Below are positions 1 to 9,533 of a stretch of 64,000 bases of DNA, piece after piece. A program made the translations under genes and the position numbers. The DNA lies in the NCBI RefSeq assembly GCF_003386165.1, contig NZ_QRDV01000002.1, positions 310,001 through 374,000 of the forward strand, written 5' to 3'. Position 1 is the stretch's first letter. Each line of letters starts with the position of its first letter. This DNA is from Winogradskyella eximia. GTDB lineage: Bacteria; Bacteroidota; Bacteroidia; Flavobacteriales; Flavobacteriaceae. The notes beneath the pieces are model-generated. The model saw only the letters and a program-made list of their open reading frames with translations. It was not told the DNA's origin and ran no database searches.

Positions 1-35
1 TACGTTCTGATATAAAGATGTTGTTAGAACTTTAA

Positions 36-776
36 TTAATTATCATTATTTCTTTTACTAAAACAATAAGAAATTTTAGTATTTAATGCTTTATAAAAAA
101 CTTTGTAATCCTTGTTTTGGCGTAACAAATTATTCTCAATATCTGTAAGAGATTTATGTTGCATGCTTATTCGCGGAATATAAATGTCTTCAACTTTTAG
201 ATTAAAATCATCAATTAATCCCAGTAACTTTTTAGTTTTAATTAATTCAATCCATTTAAATTTCTTAGTGTAAATCCTTAAAATTTGAATCAGAAATGCT
301 TTAGAAGGATTATTATAGTTGGCTTGATTATTTATTATTTTTCCGATTATTTTATCAATATAATCATACAAATCAGGATAATCAGTTCGATTTACTTCAT
401 TTATAGTTTTATAAACCATAACAGAAAACCAATCCTTATCAACTTGTAAATCAATAATTTTGAAGTAATAGTTTGGATGATAACTTTTAAATAATTTAAA
501 AAAATATGTCTTAGAATCTAAAACCTTAACCACTTCAATAACACCATTATTAATTAAATTTAGAATAGTTAATCTTATAGTCGCTTCAGCATTATTTCTC
601 CAATCTAAGCCTTCAGAAAAATTAAAATTACCAAACTGTAATCTTGGGTATTTACCAATAATATATAATCCTATGTCTTCACAATGAACAGATTCAAAAT
701 CAAACTCTAACTTTTCTTCTGTTAAGCGTTGTTTTTCGTAGAAACTAAATTTATTATGTTTTATTTTTTGTTTCAA
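36..776 (-). CDS. Hypothetical protein, 246 aa
   Basis: I do not recognise this protein. It has no signal peptide or membrane segment and is rich in Lys, Ile, Asn and aromatic residues, as expected for a cytoplasmic protein in an AT-rich genome. Residues about 60-85 (the stretch around ATIRLTILNLINNGVIEV) could form a small helix-turn-helix or winged-helix-like unit, but this is only a visual impression. The open frame starts at a TTG codon; no in-frame ATG exists near the N-terminus, so the start is uncertain. It lies beyond the terminator at 810-842, so it is probably transcribed separately from the large operon upstream. Confidence 0.6.
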   Translation of the reverse strand: MKQKIKHNKFSFYEKQRLTEEKLEFDFESVHCEDIGLYIIGKYPRLQFGNFNFSEGLDWRNNAEATIRLTILNLINNGVIEVVKVLDSKTYFFKLFKSYHPNYYFKIIDLQVDKDWFSVMVYKTINEVNRTDYPDLYDYIDKIIGKIINNQANYNNPSKAFLIQILRIYTKKFKWIELIKTKKLLGLIDDFNLKVEDIYIPRISMQHKSLTDIENNLLRQNKDYKVFYKALNTKISYCFSKRNNDN

Positions 777-809
777 TTAGATTTATAAATATTCAGATTA
801 TAATAATAA

Positions 810-842
810 CAAAAACCTGTTAGGCTATAAAAACTAACAGGT
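810..842 (-). terminator. Rho-independent terminator of the 871-11606 operon
   Basis: A 9-bp inverted repeat (815-823 with 834-842, 10-nt loop) reads on the minus strand as a hairpin followed by five T residues. It lies about 30 bases after the stop of the membrane protein at 871-2571 and marks the end of the long minus-strand operon. Confidence 0.8.
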
Positions 843-870
843 CATAAAAAATTATAAAATAGTCAAAGAA

Positions 871-2571
871 TTAAAGACCATTAACAGCCTTCAAAGAATC
901 AATCTGACGTTGTAATTTATCAATTACCTCTGTTGTATTATCTTCAACCTTTGGAATCGTCATTAAAGAATCCATTTCACGTTCTAAAATGTCTTCGTCT
1001 TTTGGTTGCTCTTTGAAATAATAACCAATACCTTCACTTGCTCTCCAGGCTTCGTTTAATTGATTATACACTTCTTCATCCCAAGTACTTGGATGTTTTA
1101 CATCTATCCAAATCACATCTCTATACTCGCTATCAATTAACACTAAATCTGGTGTTGCTGAGCCATCAAACTGTTGTGCATCCGTAGAACTAATAGATGA
1201 TATTGTGCCCAAGAAAAACATACGTTTTCTACCAGCTATATTTTTTATATAAGGTCTAAATTCAACAGGTGTACTCGCATTCCAATCGTATTCTTTACGA
1301 GATTCTTTTACTTTTAAAGGCATAGCGGAAACACCTGCATAACCTTGCTTTTTTGTAGCATGATCGTAGTAATACAATTTATCCGTCCCATCAGCTGGTA
1401 CAAAAACACTATAACTTAAACTTGTACGCTCATTACCTACTGGCTCTAAACCAAACCAATGGTACAAACCACTATAAGCATTAGAATTTGAACCTGAAAA
1501 ATCAAAATCGGTAACATAAGGTTGTTGGTTTTGGTCTTTGGGCATCATCGGAATTTTAACAGCTGTTTCCATGTTCCAAGGTAATGGATCACTAAATCCA
1601 CCTAAAAATTTTAGAGATTCAGCTTCAAGCTGTGAAACTTTTTCAGATAAGGTATTTTGCTTCATTAAGAATGGATGATTTTTAATCTCATCTGGACTCA
1701 CAAAAGTGCCTTTACCAATGGTAATACGTTCTAAATAATCATTCATATCGTGTTCTCCACTATCAATAATCATTACACCTCCAAAAGATGGGTAAGGAAA
1801 AAAGAAGCCTTTCCACTTAATTAAACTCACTACTTCTACCCATTTATCGTCATCATTTTTCATGTAAAACGTATCACTTGGCTCGTAATTAAAAAGCATC
1901 CAAGGATTAAAACGTTGCACAACAGCATTGTATGTGTTTCTACTAAATTTTAAAGATTCACCTATTGAAAATGTAACAGGAATACGGTTTTCATTAGAAA
2001 ATCTTGGAAAAGGTGTTGTACTACTTACCGCGAATACTTCTTCTGTATTATCGTTTATCTGTTGCATCACATACTTCTCACTTGGCTGAATGGCCATGGT
2101 CCATTTATTCTGACCATCAACTCTTACTAAATGTGGTAAGGATACATCTTTGGTTTCACCAACACTTTCGTTTGCCATTGAAAAGACGTTACGCAAAGGC
2201 TGAATACGTTCGTTACGGGTTAATGGTAGTTCATTAATTTCAACTTTATTTAAACTATTGAAAACATTATACGTTTTCATATAATCATACATTTTATAAT
2301 GCCATCCTACAACATATAACAATCCAAAAAAGATAATGAGCAAGGCTAAAATTCCTAAGCGACTACCTACATTTGCTGATTTTCTGAATTTTCTTAGTCC
2401 AAAAAACAAAATGAGTGCACTGACTAAAATGACGAATATATACTTACGTATAAATAATAAAACAGGTTGATAATCGTCTCTAAAAAAGAACAATAACACT
2501 AATAACAGCAATATCACAAAAATTGTGATTCCTTTTTGCTTTCCTCCTTTATTCCAGTATGATTTTATCAT
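871..2571 (-). CDS. Membrane-anchored protein with large extracytoplasmic domain
   Basis: Unknown protein of 566 residues. Three hydrophobic helices are visible near residues 14-30, 44-60 and 72-90; the basic stretch KFRK after helix 2 suggests it faces the cytoplasm. This leaves about 470 residues outside the membrane, with many aromatic and Pro/Gly residues and no motif I can name. The C-terminal 50 residues are charged with a short coiled-coil look (the VIDKLQRQIDSL segment). It is the last gene of the nine-gene minus-strand operon and is followed directly by a strong terminator. The ATG at 2571 is followed by a good membrane-insertion sequence. It may be the outer-face or sensor component of the putative membrane complex encoded upstream (inference). 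Confidence 0.75.
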   Translation of the reverse strand: MIKSYWNKGGKQKGITIFVILLLLVLLFFFRDDYQPVLLFIRKYIFVILVSALILFFGLRKFRKSANVGSRLGILALLIIFFGLLYVVGWHYKMYDYMKTYNVFNSLNKVEINELPLTRNERIQPLRNVFSMANESVGETKDVSLPHLVRVDGQNKWTMAIQPSEKYVMQQINDNTEEVFAVSSTTPFPRFSNENRIPVTFSIGESLKFSRNTYNAVVQRFNPWMLFNYEPSDTFYMKNDDDKWVEVVSLIKWKGFFFPYPSFGGVMIIDSGEHDMNDYLERITIGKGTFVSPDEIKNHPFLMKQNTLSEKVSQLEAESLKFLGGFSDPLPWNMETAVKIPMMPKDQNQQPYVTDFDFSGSNSNAYSGLYHWFGLEPVGNERTSLSYSVFVPADGTDKLYYYDHATKKQGYAGVSAMPLKVKESRKEYDWNASTPVEFRPYIKNIAGRKRMFFLGTISSISSTDAQQFDGSATPDLVLIDSEYRDVIWIDVKHPSTWDEEVYNQLNEAWRASEGIGYYFKEQPKDEDILEREMDSLMTIPKVEDNTTEVIDKLQRQIDSLKAVNGL

Positions 2572-2582
2572 GATATCAATTT

Positions 2583-2624
2583 GTCATTGCGAAGCTGACT
2601 ATTTGTTTCAACTCTAGCAATCTG
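2583..2624. repeat. Degenerate flavobacterial intergenic repeat (GTCATTGCGA type)
   Basis: The spacer between two operon genes starts with GTCATTGCGAAGC and ends in AGCAATCTG. This resembles, from memory, a degenerate copy of the dispersed intergenic repeat seen in many flavobacterial genomes, whose copies begin GTCATTGCGAGG and end GCAATCT. Only one copy is recognisable in this window, so identity as a dispersed repeat needs a genome-wide comparison. Confidence 0.4.
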
Positions 2625-2650
2625 TTGTTTTATAATTAATTAGATTAGGT

Positions 2651-2676
2651 GTTATGAAGCACTTTAACTTCATAAC
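2651..2676. other. Intra-operon inverted repeat
   Basis: A perfect 9-bp inverted repeat (2651-2659 with 2668-2676, 8-nt loop) lies just after the stop of the 2686-3213 gene on the minus strand. No T-tract follows, so it is not a standard terminator. It could stabilise or delimit the upstream mRNA segment. Confidence 0.5.
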
Positions 2677-2685
2677 GCATTACAT

Positions 2686-3213
2686 CTACATTAGACCCTT
2701 ATCTTTCAATCGGTCACGTGCACTTTGTTTTTCAGCTTCAGGCTTAGAATTCATTTCTTGTTTCACTTCCGTTTCAACCTTAGCATCTTTTGATTCTAAA
2801 TCTTGAATAAAATCCTTTCCTTTTTCCACGGTATCTTTAACAGCATCTAAAAGTGAATCGCTTTTTTCGTCAATAACTTCTGATGATTTAAACACAAAAT
2901 TAGCCAAATACGTTCCTAATAAAGTTCCGAAAATACTTGAAGCGAATAATGATAAGGTAGCCAAATCAATAGGAATTATAAATCTAACAACAACAATTCC
3001 GACTAAAAAAAGCACTCCAATATATACCAAACGCATCAAAAAAGATTGTTGATATAGAAACCCTTTAGCGCTGCTATCAGACATCTGTAACTCTTTAGAA
3101 TAAAATATCTTATTGAAAAAACGATATACTTTGTTGCTTTTAGATTCACGCCAATACAATACAATTCCAAAAAGTATTGAAGCAATAAAAACTATTATTT
3201 CGAGTGACATCAT
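2686..3213 (-). CDS. Small membrane protein, 175 aa
   Basis: Unknown integral membrane protein. Hydrophobic helices are visible near residues 4-20, 57-77 and 83-108, followed by a soluble, highly charged C-terminal tail of about 65 residues rich in Glu, Lys and Asp that may be helical. The frame starts with two consecutive ATG codons; either could be used. It sits between the 411-residue unknown protein (40 bases upstream) and the membrane-anchored protein at 871-2571, in the same orientation. Within the operon it is one of four proteins with membrane segments, which fits a membrane-associated assembly (inference). No catalytic motif is seen. Confidence 0.7.
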   Translation of the reverse strand: MMSLEIIVFIASILFGIVLYWRESKSNKVYRFFNKIFYSKELQMSDSSAKGFLYQQSFLMRLVYIGVLFLVGIVVVRFIIPIDLATLSLFASSIFGTLLGTYLANFVFKSSEVIDEKSDSLLDAVKDTVEKGKDFIQDLESKDAKVETEVKQEMNSKPEAEKQSARDRLKDKGLM

Positions 3214-3253
3214 AATCTATGTTTTGGTTTCTTATAAAATTAGTCTAATTATA

Positions 3254-4489
3254 TTAAATATTGTTACGGATTCTTTCAATTACCCAATCTTTAAATGAAT
3301 CATCCCAAGTTTCATAATTCTTATAAAACTGCTCTTTATCGTACCAATACAGGAATAAAACATCCTTTGGTGCAATATTAATAAGTAATTTATGAATTAA
3401 ATCACGATGATTTGAAGACAAAGACGAATGTGGCTGATGCAAAGCAAAATAGAACGATTGATCAACTATATCTTCAATCTTATATGCATTGCTACGCTCA
3501 AGTTTTTCGAGATATAACTCAACACTCATTACTTGCTTTCTTTCCTTGATATCAATTTTATTCAAATAACTTTTAAACAACACACTATCATTTAATATGT
3601 CTTTAATAGGATGCGCTGTATCTTTTAAAAATTGAGCAAGTACATATTTCTTAATACGTTCGTAATTTGGTGTTTTTACAATATATTCTAAATCGCACTC
3701 AATAATAATGTGATCCTTTAGTTTCTCAACTAGCTCTGGTTGTGCGATGTGGTAAATTAAAACATCGTGTATGGTATCTTTAATCGCTTCTTTATAAGCT
3801 TCCAAATCTTCAAAAACAATAATAAGTTTTATAAAATCTCTTAGCAAGTAAACACCACCAAAAGCCCTAGTGTAAAACGAGTCTGTTGAAAAATGTAAAG
3901 GATGTAAGCTTAAATCTCTTTCTCGTAAGTCGCCATAAGTTTTAGCCGAATCTAGTAATTGCTGATGTATTGCTTCGTCTATAAAGTTATTATCAGTTTT
4001 AAACTTATCAACTAATTTTAATTGATCTTTCTGAACCTGTTCTAGATTATCAATAAGCCTGAATTTAATATTGATACTATCATATTTTAAAACGTCTAAT
4101 GGCTCATAAAACACATCAATATTCTGGTCAAAATCTATGCAAATGGCAGAATCTCTTGTGATATCATTAATTTTTTGACCATGCGTTCTAAAGACATGTT
4201 GCATCATTTCTTTATCAAAAGAATGAAAAGGCAAATACACAGGTTTTCCCTTTTGTAAAGGTGATATGATTATACCATTTGGATTAGCATCACCATGATT
4301 TAGGTAATGCATATTTTCCATTTCTTCCGCAACCTCAGGGCTCCAACCAATGCCATCAATATAAAATGATGTTAGTTTTGTTTCTGTAAAACCAAGCGTT
4401 TTTAAGCATTTGTTGTAACGCTCAACTAGTTTTCCACTGATAGAAATAAGTTCGCTTCTGTATAAGTTGGCTTGTTTTAGTTTATTCAT
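3254..4489 (-). CDS. Hypothetical protein, 411 aa
   Basis: Soluble protein with no signal peptide or transmembrane helix. I do not recognise a domain. Residues about 60-110 contain a compact segment with HYLNHGDANPNG and the phrase YLPFHSFD; the remainder is helical and charged. The start ATG overlaps the stop of the Nudix gene by one base (TAATG arrangement), so the two are almost certainly translationally coupled and belong to one operon. The tight coupling to a Nudix hydrolase and placement downstream of an AAA ATPase suggest a role in the same process, but the sequence alone does not say which. Confidence 0.75.
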   Translation of the reverse strand: MNKLKQANLYRSELISISGKLVERYNKCLKTLGFTETKLTSFYIDGIGWSPEVAEEMENMHYLNHGDANPNGIIISPLQKGKPVYLPFHSFDKEMMQHVFRTHGQKINDITRDSAICIDFDQNIDVFYEPLDVLKYDSINIKFRLIDNLEQVQKDQLKLVDKFKTDNNFIDEAIHQQLLDSAKTYGDLRERDLSLHPLHFSTDSFYTRAFGGVYLLRDFIKLIIVFEDLEAYKEAIKDTIHDVLIYHIAQPELVEKLKDHIIIECDLEYIVKTPNYERIKKYVLAQFLKDTAHPIKDILNDSVLFKSYLNKIDIKERKQVMSVELYLEKLERSNAYKIEDIVDQSFYFALHQPHSSLSSNHRDLIHKLLINIAPKDVLFLYWYDKEQFYKNYETWDDSFKDWVIERIRNNI

Positions 4490-5076
4490 TATAATTCAAT
4501 CAAATTATTGATTTGAGCATATTGCAACAACATAATCGTTTTAGCATCAATAATCTCTTCTGTTTTTATCATTTCTATAGCTTTAGAAAACGTAAGCTCT
4601 AAAACTTCAATTTCTTCATTTTCACTTTCTAATCCTCCTCCATCATTAACTTGCATTGCATCACTATATTCCGCAACAAATAAATACATTTTTTCAGTTA
4701 AAGCTCCTGGTGATGTGTATGCTGTAAGTACTTGTTTGGCATTACTTATTTTGTAACCAACTTCTTCTTCTGTTTCTCTTATAATAGTTTCTAAAGGGTT
4801 ATCATTATTATCAATAGCACCAGCACAAGCCTCAATGGACATTGCTTCACTTTTAGTATTCTCATAAATTGGCATTCTGAATTGTTTTGTTAATATTACA
4901 GTGCCTTTTTTTGCATTGTACAACAATATTGCTGCACCATTACCTCTATTATAACATTCTCTAGAGACAGATTTCCAATCACCATTCTTAAATTGATATT
5001 CATAATCAATTCTATCTAATGTTGCCCATTCTTTTGAGAGGGTCGTTTTTTTTATGCTTTTTAGATTACTATTCAT
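4489..5076 (-). CDS. nudK: Nudix hydrolase, NudK/GDP-mannose pyrophosphatase-like
   Basis: Nudix enzymes cleave nucleoside diphosphates linked to another moiety. The Nudix box lies at residues 86-108: Gly86, then RETEEEVGY at 100-108 supplying the metal-binding Glu residues; the Glu normally found seven residues after the Gly is Asp here. Length (195 aa) and the layout, with QFRMPIYEN before the box and EACAGAIDN leading into it, match the NudK and ADP-sugar pyrophosphatase subfamily. E. coli NudK prefers GDP-mannose; specificity here is not proven. It sits inside the nine-gene operon, its stop overlapping the next gene's ATG by one base, so its substrate may be relevant to that system. Confidence 0.85.
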   Translation of the reverse strand: MNSNLKSIKKTTLSKEWATLDRIDYEYQFKNGDWKSVSRECYNRGNGAAILLYNAKKGTVILTKQFRMPIYENTKSEAMSIEACAGAIDNNDNPLETIIRETEEEVGYKISNAKQVLTAYTSPGALTEKMYLFVAEYSDAMQVNDGGGLESENEEIEVLELTFSKAIEMIKTEEIIDAKTIMLLQYAQINNLIEL

Positions 5077-5099
5077 AATGATTTATCCTTTAGATAGAT

Positions 5100-6428
5100 C
5101 TAATTGTTTTGTGTATAATAAAATGGAATTGACCAAGTGCTTATATTATCTTGGCTAAATTCTTTCTTAACAGTTATAGTATGCATTCCTAACTTTTGAT
5201 TGCTTAATGGCATATAGCCAATAATACCAAATTGTTTAGTTATTGGGTGCGTATATTTTAAAAAGTCAATCTCTTTTTTTCCATCATCTAAATAAACCGT
5301 ATTGTATTTCTGATAACAGTTTAGAGCATTCAACCTACGCTCCTTTCGCTGTTCAACCCTAGATTTGTTGGTATCTTCTATATAAGCATCACACGTTTCC
5401 TCACTCATTTTCTTTTCATTATCAAAAATGGGTATAAATATTTTAACTACTTCAGACTTTATTATATCTGATTCTATTTGTGGTGCTAAGAGAAACGTGC
5501 TATTAGAATTTTCAGACTGGTAATAATTAGGATTAACTTTTAATGCATCTGACTCAACAGAAAGTCCGTTTTTAATTAAGTAAGGAATGTTAGTTTTATT
5601 CATTTGAATAACAGCCAAAGGCATCCCAACAATTAAAAAAGACATCATTAAAAAAGCTAGAGATTTATTCTTTTTAAAATTTGAACCAAATATCATTGTA
5701 ATCTGAAGAATAGACCTATACAAAGGTCCTATCATTATAAGTGAACCATATTTAACAGCTTTGAAATATAAAAGCTGAAGGTTTTCTTTTTCCTTATTTT
5801 TTTTCAAATTAGCAACTATACCAATTACCATTTGAGATAACATCGCTACGATAAATAAACCTAATGGAATTAAAAGAATTAAAGTTGGTACATAACTAGA
5901 CAACAAATTAAAAATCATTAAATACACATAAGCAAAAAGTGCCATATATAAATACATTGATAAAAACGTAAATGCTGCAGAAAAAATAACACTACATAAT
6001 GCATCTACCTTTTTTATGGAATCTTCTAATTTTGGAAGAATAGACAGAATTTTCTCAGTATATATTTTTGAATAAGCACTGTCTTCTATACTATAATCTG
6101 GAAAAACAGAATTTAAACCCACCAACCCAATCCAATACGCACGAAGAATAAAATGAATTACAAACATGGATGCCAAAATGCTAATGGCAAATAGCCCAAG
6201 AAAAACAATTGCATAACCCACTAAATATTGACTAGGGTTTAATACATTAATAAACTTATTTGTTGCCCATTCTACAACATCAAATAATTGAAATGTACCA
6301 AAAATAGCTATTGCAGACACCAATAACTCAGCTTCCCAGCTTTCATCCTTTAGTCTCTGTAACCAACTATTAACAGGTTTGTTAGACGAATTATCTAACT
6401 TTACTTCATTATTTACGTCGTCTTCCAT
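5100..6428 (-). CDS. Polytopic membrane protein, 442 aa
   Basis: Unknown multi-pass membrane protein. After an acidic N-terminus, hydrophobic stretches occur near residues 33-50, 69-100, 143-173, 178-207, 225-247 and 257-275, giving about six helices. Residues 276-442 form a hydrophilic C-terminal domain probably outside the cytoplasm, containing a charged cluster (KSRVEQRKERR) near 350. No transporter signature is visible. Only two bases separate its start from the stop of the AAA ATPase gene, so the two are co-translated neighbours. It could be the membrane partner of that ATPase (inference). Confidence 0.75.
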   Translation of the reverse strand: MEDDVNNEVKLDNSSNKPVNSWLQRLKDESWEAELLVSAIAIFGTFQLFDVVEWATNKFINVLNPSQYLVGYAIVFLGLFAISILASMFVIHFILRAYWIGLVGLNSVFPDYSIEDSAYSKIYTEKILSILPKLEDSIKKVDALCSVIFSAAFTFLSMYLYMALFAYVYLMIFNLLSSYVPTLILLIPLGLFIVAMLSQMVIGIVANLKKNKEKENLQLLYFKAVKYGSLIMIGPLYRSILQITMIFGSNFKKNKSLAFLMMSFLIVGMPLAVIQMNKTNIPYLIKNGLSVESDALKVNPNYYQSENSNSTFLLAPQIESDIIKSEVVKIFIPIFDNEKKMSEETCDAYIEDTNKSRVEQRKERRLNALNCYQKYNTVYLDDGKKEIDFLKYTHPITKQFGIIGYMPLSNQKLGMHTITVKKEFSQDNISTWSIPFYYTQNN

Positions 6429-6430
6429 TA

Positions 6431-8392
6431 TTAATTTTTATTCCCAAACTGCTCGCGAGCCTTAGTATCAATATTCATTTGATTTACTCTAGCATCTACT
6501 TTACGTTTAAAATCTGTATCTGCAATGGTTGCTACGTTATCTAAATATCTAATTACTTCTTGTCTTCTAATATCTGAAAAGTTTAAACCTTTCATATTAG
6601 ACTTCATTAATTCTTGAAGCATGTTGAATTTAGTTTCGTAATCCTTTTTAAAATAGGTTTCAGGGTTTTCAAACCAGTCTTGTTCTAAATCAAAATCCGT
6701 AAGTCGTAATGAAATTGCAGATTGAATGTTTCTAACATCTCTTGAAGAGAAAAACGGAAATATTTTCTGAATCTCTTTATATAAAGCTGCATAAAACATG
6801 TGGTCAGTATTCTGATGCAGTTTTTCAACTTTATCAAACGTATCATGAACTCTTGCTTCAGAAGGTTTTTCTATAGCATTAAGAATTTCTCCCATACTGT
6901 TGGCCAATCCTTGATCCGATAAATATTTATATACCTCAGGATCATTCATGTTCACAAAATCAGGCATTGTGTCTTGTAACTTCTTCCACCAAATGTAATC
7001 TTGATCAACAAAATCGTGCTCAGTACGTGCTCCATCAATTTTAAATCTTCCTTGTACTCTAGAAATTACAGCCTTATCCAACATTTCTGGTAAATTGGTA
7101 AATAAGCCAATAGAACTGTTACCGTAATTTACAGCATAAGCACCTTCTGTATATCTTAAAAATACACCAATCACTTCTTTTACACCTGCAGAAACACCTT
7201 GAGCTGATCGTTCTTGTAAATTATTTTCTGCATCATCAATTGGTGCAAAAATTAATTTTGTTGGATCTTGCAAAGGCTTCATCCACTCTACCATTTTTTC
7301 TGCAGAACCACCTTGAAATGTACTAATCAACGTATCTGGCATTGGGTGGAATAAAAACGGAATATCTAAATTATCTGAATGTTCTTTTAACCGTGTTGCA
7401 ATAGCTGCAATCAACATACTTTTTCCTGTACCAGGAATTCCGTACCCCATAAAAACAGGCATAAATCCTCCTAGTTCTTGGAATGGGTTTTTCTTAGCTT
7501 CTATATCATAACTTAGTAAACGTTCCGTTAAACGACGTGCAAAATGCTTGGCATCTCTGTTTCCTACAATTTGTTCAAACTGAATTTTGTTAAATTCAAT
7601 ACTTTTTGCTGTACCAGAGAAAGCATTATCCCAACCAGAAATGGCAAACTCTGAATTTTCGAGTTTGTAAGTTCTATCAACAATAGTTTCTGTGTATTCT
7701 AAACTACTTTTTCTAAGTTGAATTTCATCTATTAAAGCTTCAAAATAAACTACCGTAAAATCGATAACATCTTTATCGGATTTTATAATATCAGGATGAC
7801 CTAAATACTTATCATAATAAAATAATTGACAAGAAATTCCCTTTAAAGGTGTCAGTAAAGACACTTCCGGAATACCTGCAAACTTCTGCTTCATCACAGA
7901 TAAATCATCAGAAGCATGTGGTTTTAAATCATGAAGAATTTTATAAGCTGCAGAAAACAACATAAATGCCGTTGATGTGTGCATTTTACTTTCGTACTCA
8001 CGCCTACCAGAACTATCTAATGCCGATTTATTTTCGCTTAACGTAGACAAACCTGACGCATCGTAAAAGCTATCTTTAATCCAAATACCAAGTGTTAATC
8101 CTTCTTGAACAGCAAACAACGTCTGATTTAAATAAATAGGAAGTGCTACAGATTCTGGCAACAAACGTTTCTTTAAAGCCAAAATAGTTTTTGAAACTGA
8201 AGTTACATTAACGTTGCTTCCGTTATTTGCTCGAGATAAATACAATAAGATAGATTCATCTTTTGCGTCGTTATCTTTGTTTTTTGCGCGTTGACTTTGC
8301 TCCCATTGAATAGATTTTAAATATGTAGTTGCTTCATCTCGAAGCATATCTAGTTCATTTTGTTTTATAGGGAAAGTTGAGTTGTGTTCCAT
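6431..8392 (-). CDS. AAA family ATPase, 653 aa
   Basis: A classical-clade AAA module occupies about residues 280-460. Visible elements are the Walker A motif GIPGTGKS at 318-325, a Walker B segment LIFAPIDD at 380-387, a sensor-1 Asn at 433, and arginine-finger-like residues in SRVQGRF at 444-450. The Walker B motif ends in Asp-Asp instead of the usual Asp-Glu. Residues 1-280 and 460-653 are mostly helical and match no domain I can name. No signal peptide or TM helix is seen, so the protein is cytoplasmic. It lies in the middle of the minus-strand operon, two bases before a six-TM protein, and likely supplies the energy for the system, for example by remodelling a membrane or coiled-coil partner (inference). 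Confidence 0.85.
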   Translation of the reverse strand: MEHNSTFPIKQNELDMLRDEATTYLKSIQWEQSQRAKNKDNDAKDESILLYLSRANNGSNVNVTSVSKTILALKKRLLPESVALPIYLNQTLFAVQEGLTLGIWIKDSFYDASGLSTLSENKSALDSSGRREYESKMHTSTAFMLFSAAYKILHDLKPHASDDLSVMKQKFAGIPEVSLLTPLKGISCQLFYYDKYLGHPDIIKSDKDVIDFTVVYFEALIDEIQLRKSSLEYTETIVDRTYKLENSEFAISGWDNAFSGTAKSIEFNKIQFEQIVGNRDAKHFARRLTERLLSYDIEAKKNPFQELGGFMPVFMGYGIPGTGKSMLIAAIATRLKEHSDNLDIPFLFHPMPDTLISTFQGGSAEKMVEWMKPLQDPTKLIFAPIDDAENNLQERSAQGVSAGVKEVIGVFLRYTEGAYAVNYGNSSIGLFTNLPEMLDKAVISRVQGRFKIDGARTEHDFVDQDYIWWKKLQDTMPDFVNMNDPEVYKYLSDQGLANSMGEILNAIEKPSEARVHDTFDKVEKLHQNTDHMFYAALYKEIQKIFPFFSSRDVRNIQSAISLRLTDFDLEQDWFENPETYFKKDYETKFNMLQELMKSNMKGLNFSDIRRQEVIRYLDNVATIADTDFKRKVDARVNQMNIDTKAREQFGNKN

Positions 8393-8403
8393 TTATTTTT
8401 TGT

Positions 8404-8481
8404 CTTCAGTATGCAGTCTTCAGTTTTTACGCTATCGGACTTATTGTTGCGTTAATTTAGTCTTTAGTATACAGTCTACTA
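8404..8481. repeat. Two imperfect direct copies of a 20-bp intergenic motif
   Basis: The 94-base spacer upstream of the AAA gene's ATG contains two related 20-mers, at 8404-8423 and 8462-8481, sharing the core CTT-AGTAT-CAGTCT. From memory, similar motifs fill many flavobacterial intergenic gaps. The spacer is the widest break but one in an otherwise compact operon. No promoter is evident in it. Confidence 0.45.
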
Positions 8482-8486
8482 AACCA

Positions 8487-9533
8487 TTATTTATCCATTT
8501 TTAATTCAGAGATTTGAATTGGCGCCAAAGCCAATTTATTCATAATCTCTGGTGTTTTATTATATAGTAATTGAATAATTCTATGTGGTGCAAAAACGTA
8601 ACGTTGTCTAAAAATAGCATCCCAACGTTGAAACGTTTGTTTACTAAAAAAGCTACCTTCTTTAAATTCACTACCAGATTTCAATTCATCTATTTTAAAA
8701 GAAATTGCATAAGACTCTAAAGGAATCTCTTTGTTTGCGATACTTTGTAATATGGTATGTGTTACTTTATTCTCGTCCTTTGCAAAAACATTATGTAAAG
8801 GTCCTAAGTCTACTCGTCTTATACGTTTTGGAAATACTTTTGGTAATCGTTTATCTATAGCGTAAGCCATGGTATCTAAATTCATATCGCGATCAGCTGC
8901 ATTTTTAAGGATAGAATAAATTTCATCTTTATAATCTTCTACATTTTTACCATCATAATCAAAATACATGTAACAAATGTATGGTCTGTTATGAGACACA
9001 TCATAGAAACTCCAACTAACTAAGTATTCTTCTTCAGAGCCTTCTGGTGCTGGTAATATTTTACCTTGTACAAAACGATTGAAAATATATTCTTTTTTAG
9101 CTGATGTATAATAAACAATTGAAGCTGCTTGAAAGAGTTTACGTTTAGGGATAGGCTCTTTTTTTCGCATTAATGTGTCTAAAAATTCTTCTTTTAGGAC
9201 ATCTGTATTGGTAAGTTTTCCTAGGTATTCTTCACGTAATTCTAAATCGTTAAATAAATATCTAAATTCTAAATAGTTTGGAAAACCAGAATCGGTTAAA
9301 TCAACTTTCATATTTTCCTCGTCGTCATACATGTATTTTACACGCATTGCCTCGATTGAATATAATAGCAAATCACTGTATTGCTTAAACAGCAAGACTT
9401 CTTGTTGGTTTAAAATTTGTTTTTCTTGAACAGCATATATAAGTTCCTTTAATGTGAAATCTATCATTTTGTGATAAAACACATATTGTTCTTTGGAATC
9501 TAATATTGCGGAATCTAATGGTGTAACTATCAT
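8487..9533 (-). CDS. Hypothetical protein, 348 aa
   Basis: Soluble protein of unknown function with no signal peptide or transmembrane helix. The N-terminal 130 residues look helical. Residues about 140-210 contain aromatic-rich strands (YYTSAKKEY, WSFYDVSHNRPYICYMYFDYDG). The C-terminal part, with FKEGSFFSKQTFQRWDAIFRQRYVF-type sequence near 295-325, ends in a hydrophobic helix. The ATG overlaps the stop of the two-TM gene upstream by four bases (ATGA), which implies translational coupling. It lies directly before the AAA ATPase gene in the operon and could be its adaptor or substrate (inference). Confidence 0.7.
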   Translation of the reverse strand: MIVTPLDSAILDSKEQYVFYHKMIDFTLKELIYAVQEKQILNQQEVLLFKQYSDLLLYSIEAMRVKYMYDDEENMKVDLTDSGFPNYLEFRYLFNDLELREEYLGKLTNTDVLKEEFLDTLMRKKEPIPKRKLFQAASIVYYTSAKKEYIFNRFVQGKILPAPEGSEEEYLVSWSFYDVSHNRPYICYMYFDYDGKNVEDYKDEIYSILKNAADRDMNLDTMAYAIDKRLPKVFPKRIRRVDLGPLHNVFAKDENKVTHTILQSIANKEIPLESYAISFKIDELKSGSEFKEGSFFSKQTFQRWDAIFRQRYVFAPHRIIQLLYNKTPEIMNKLALAPIQISELKMDK

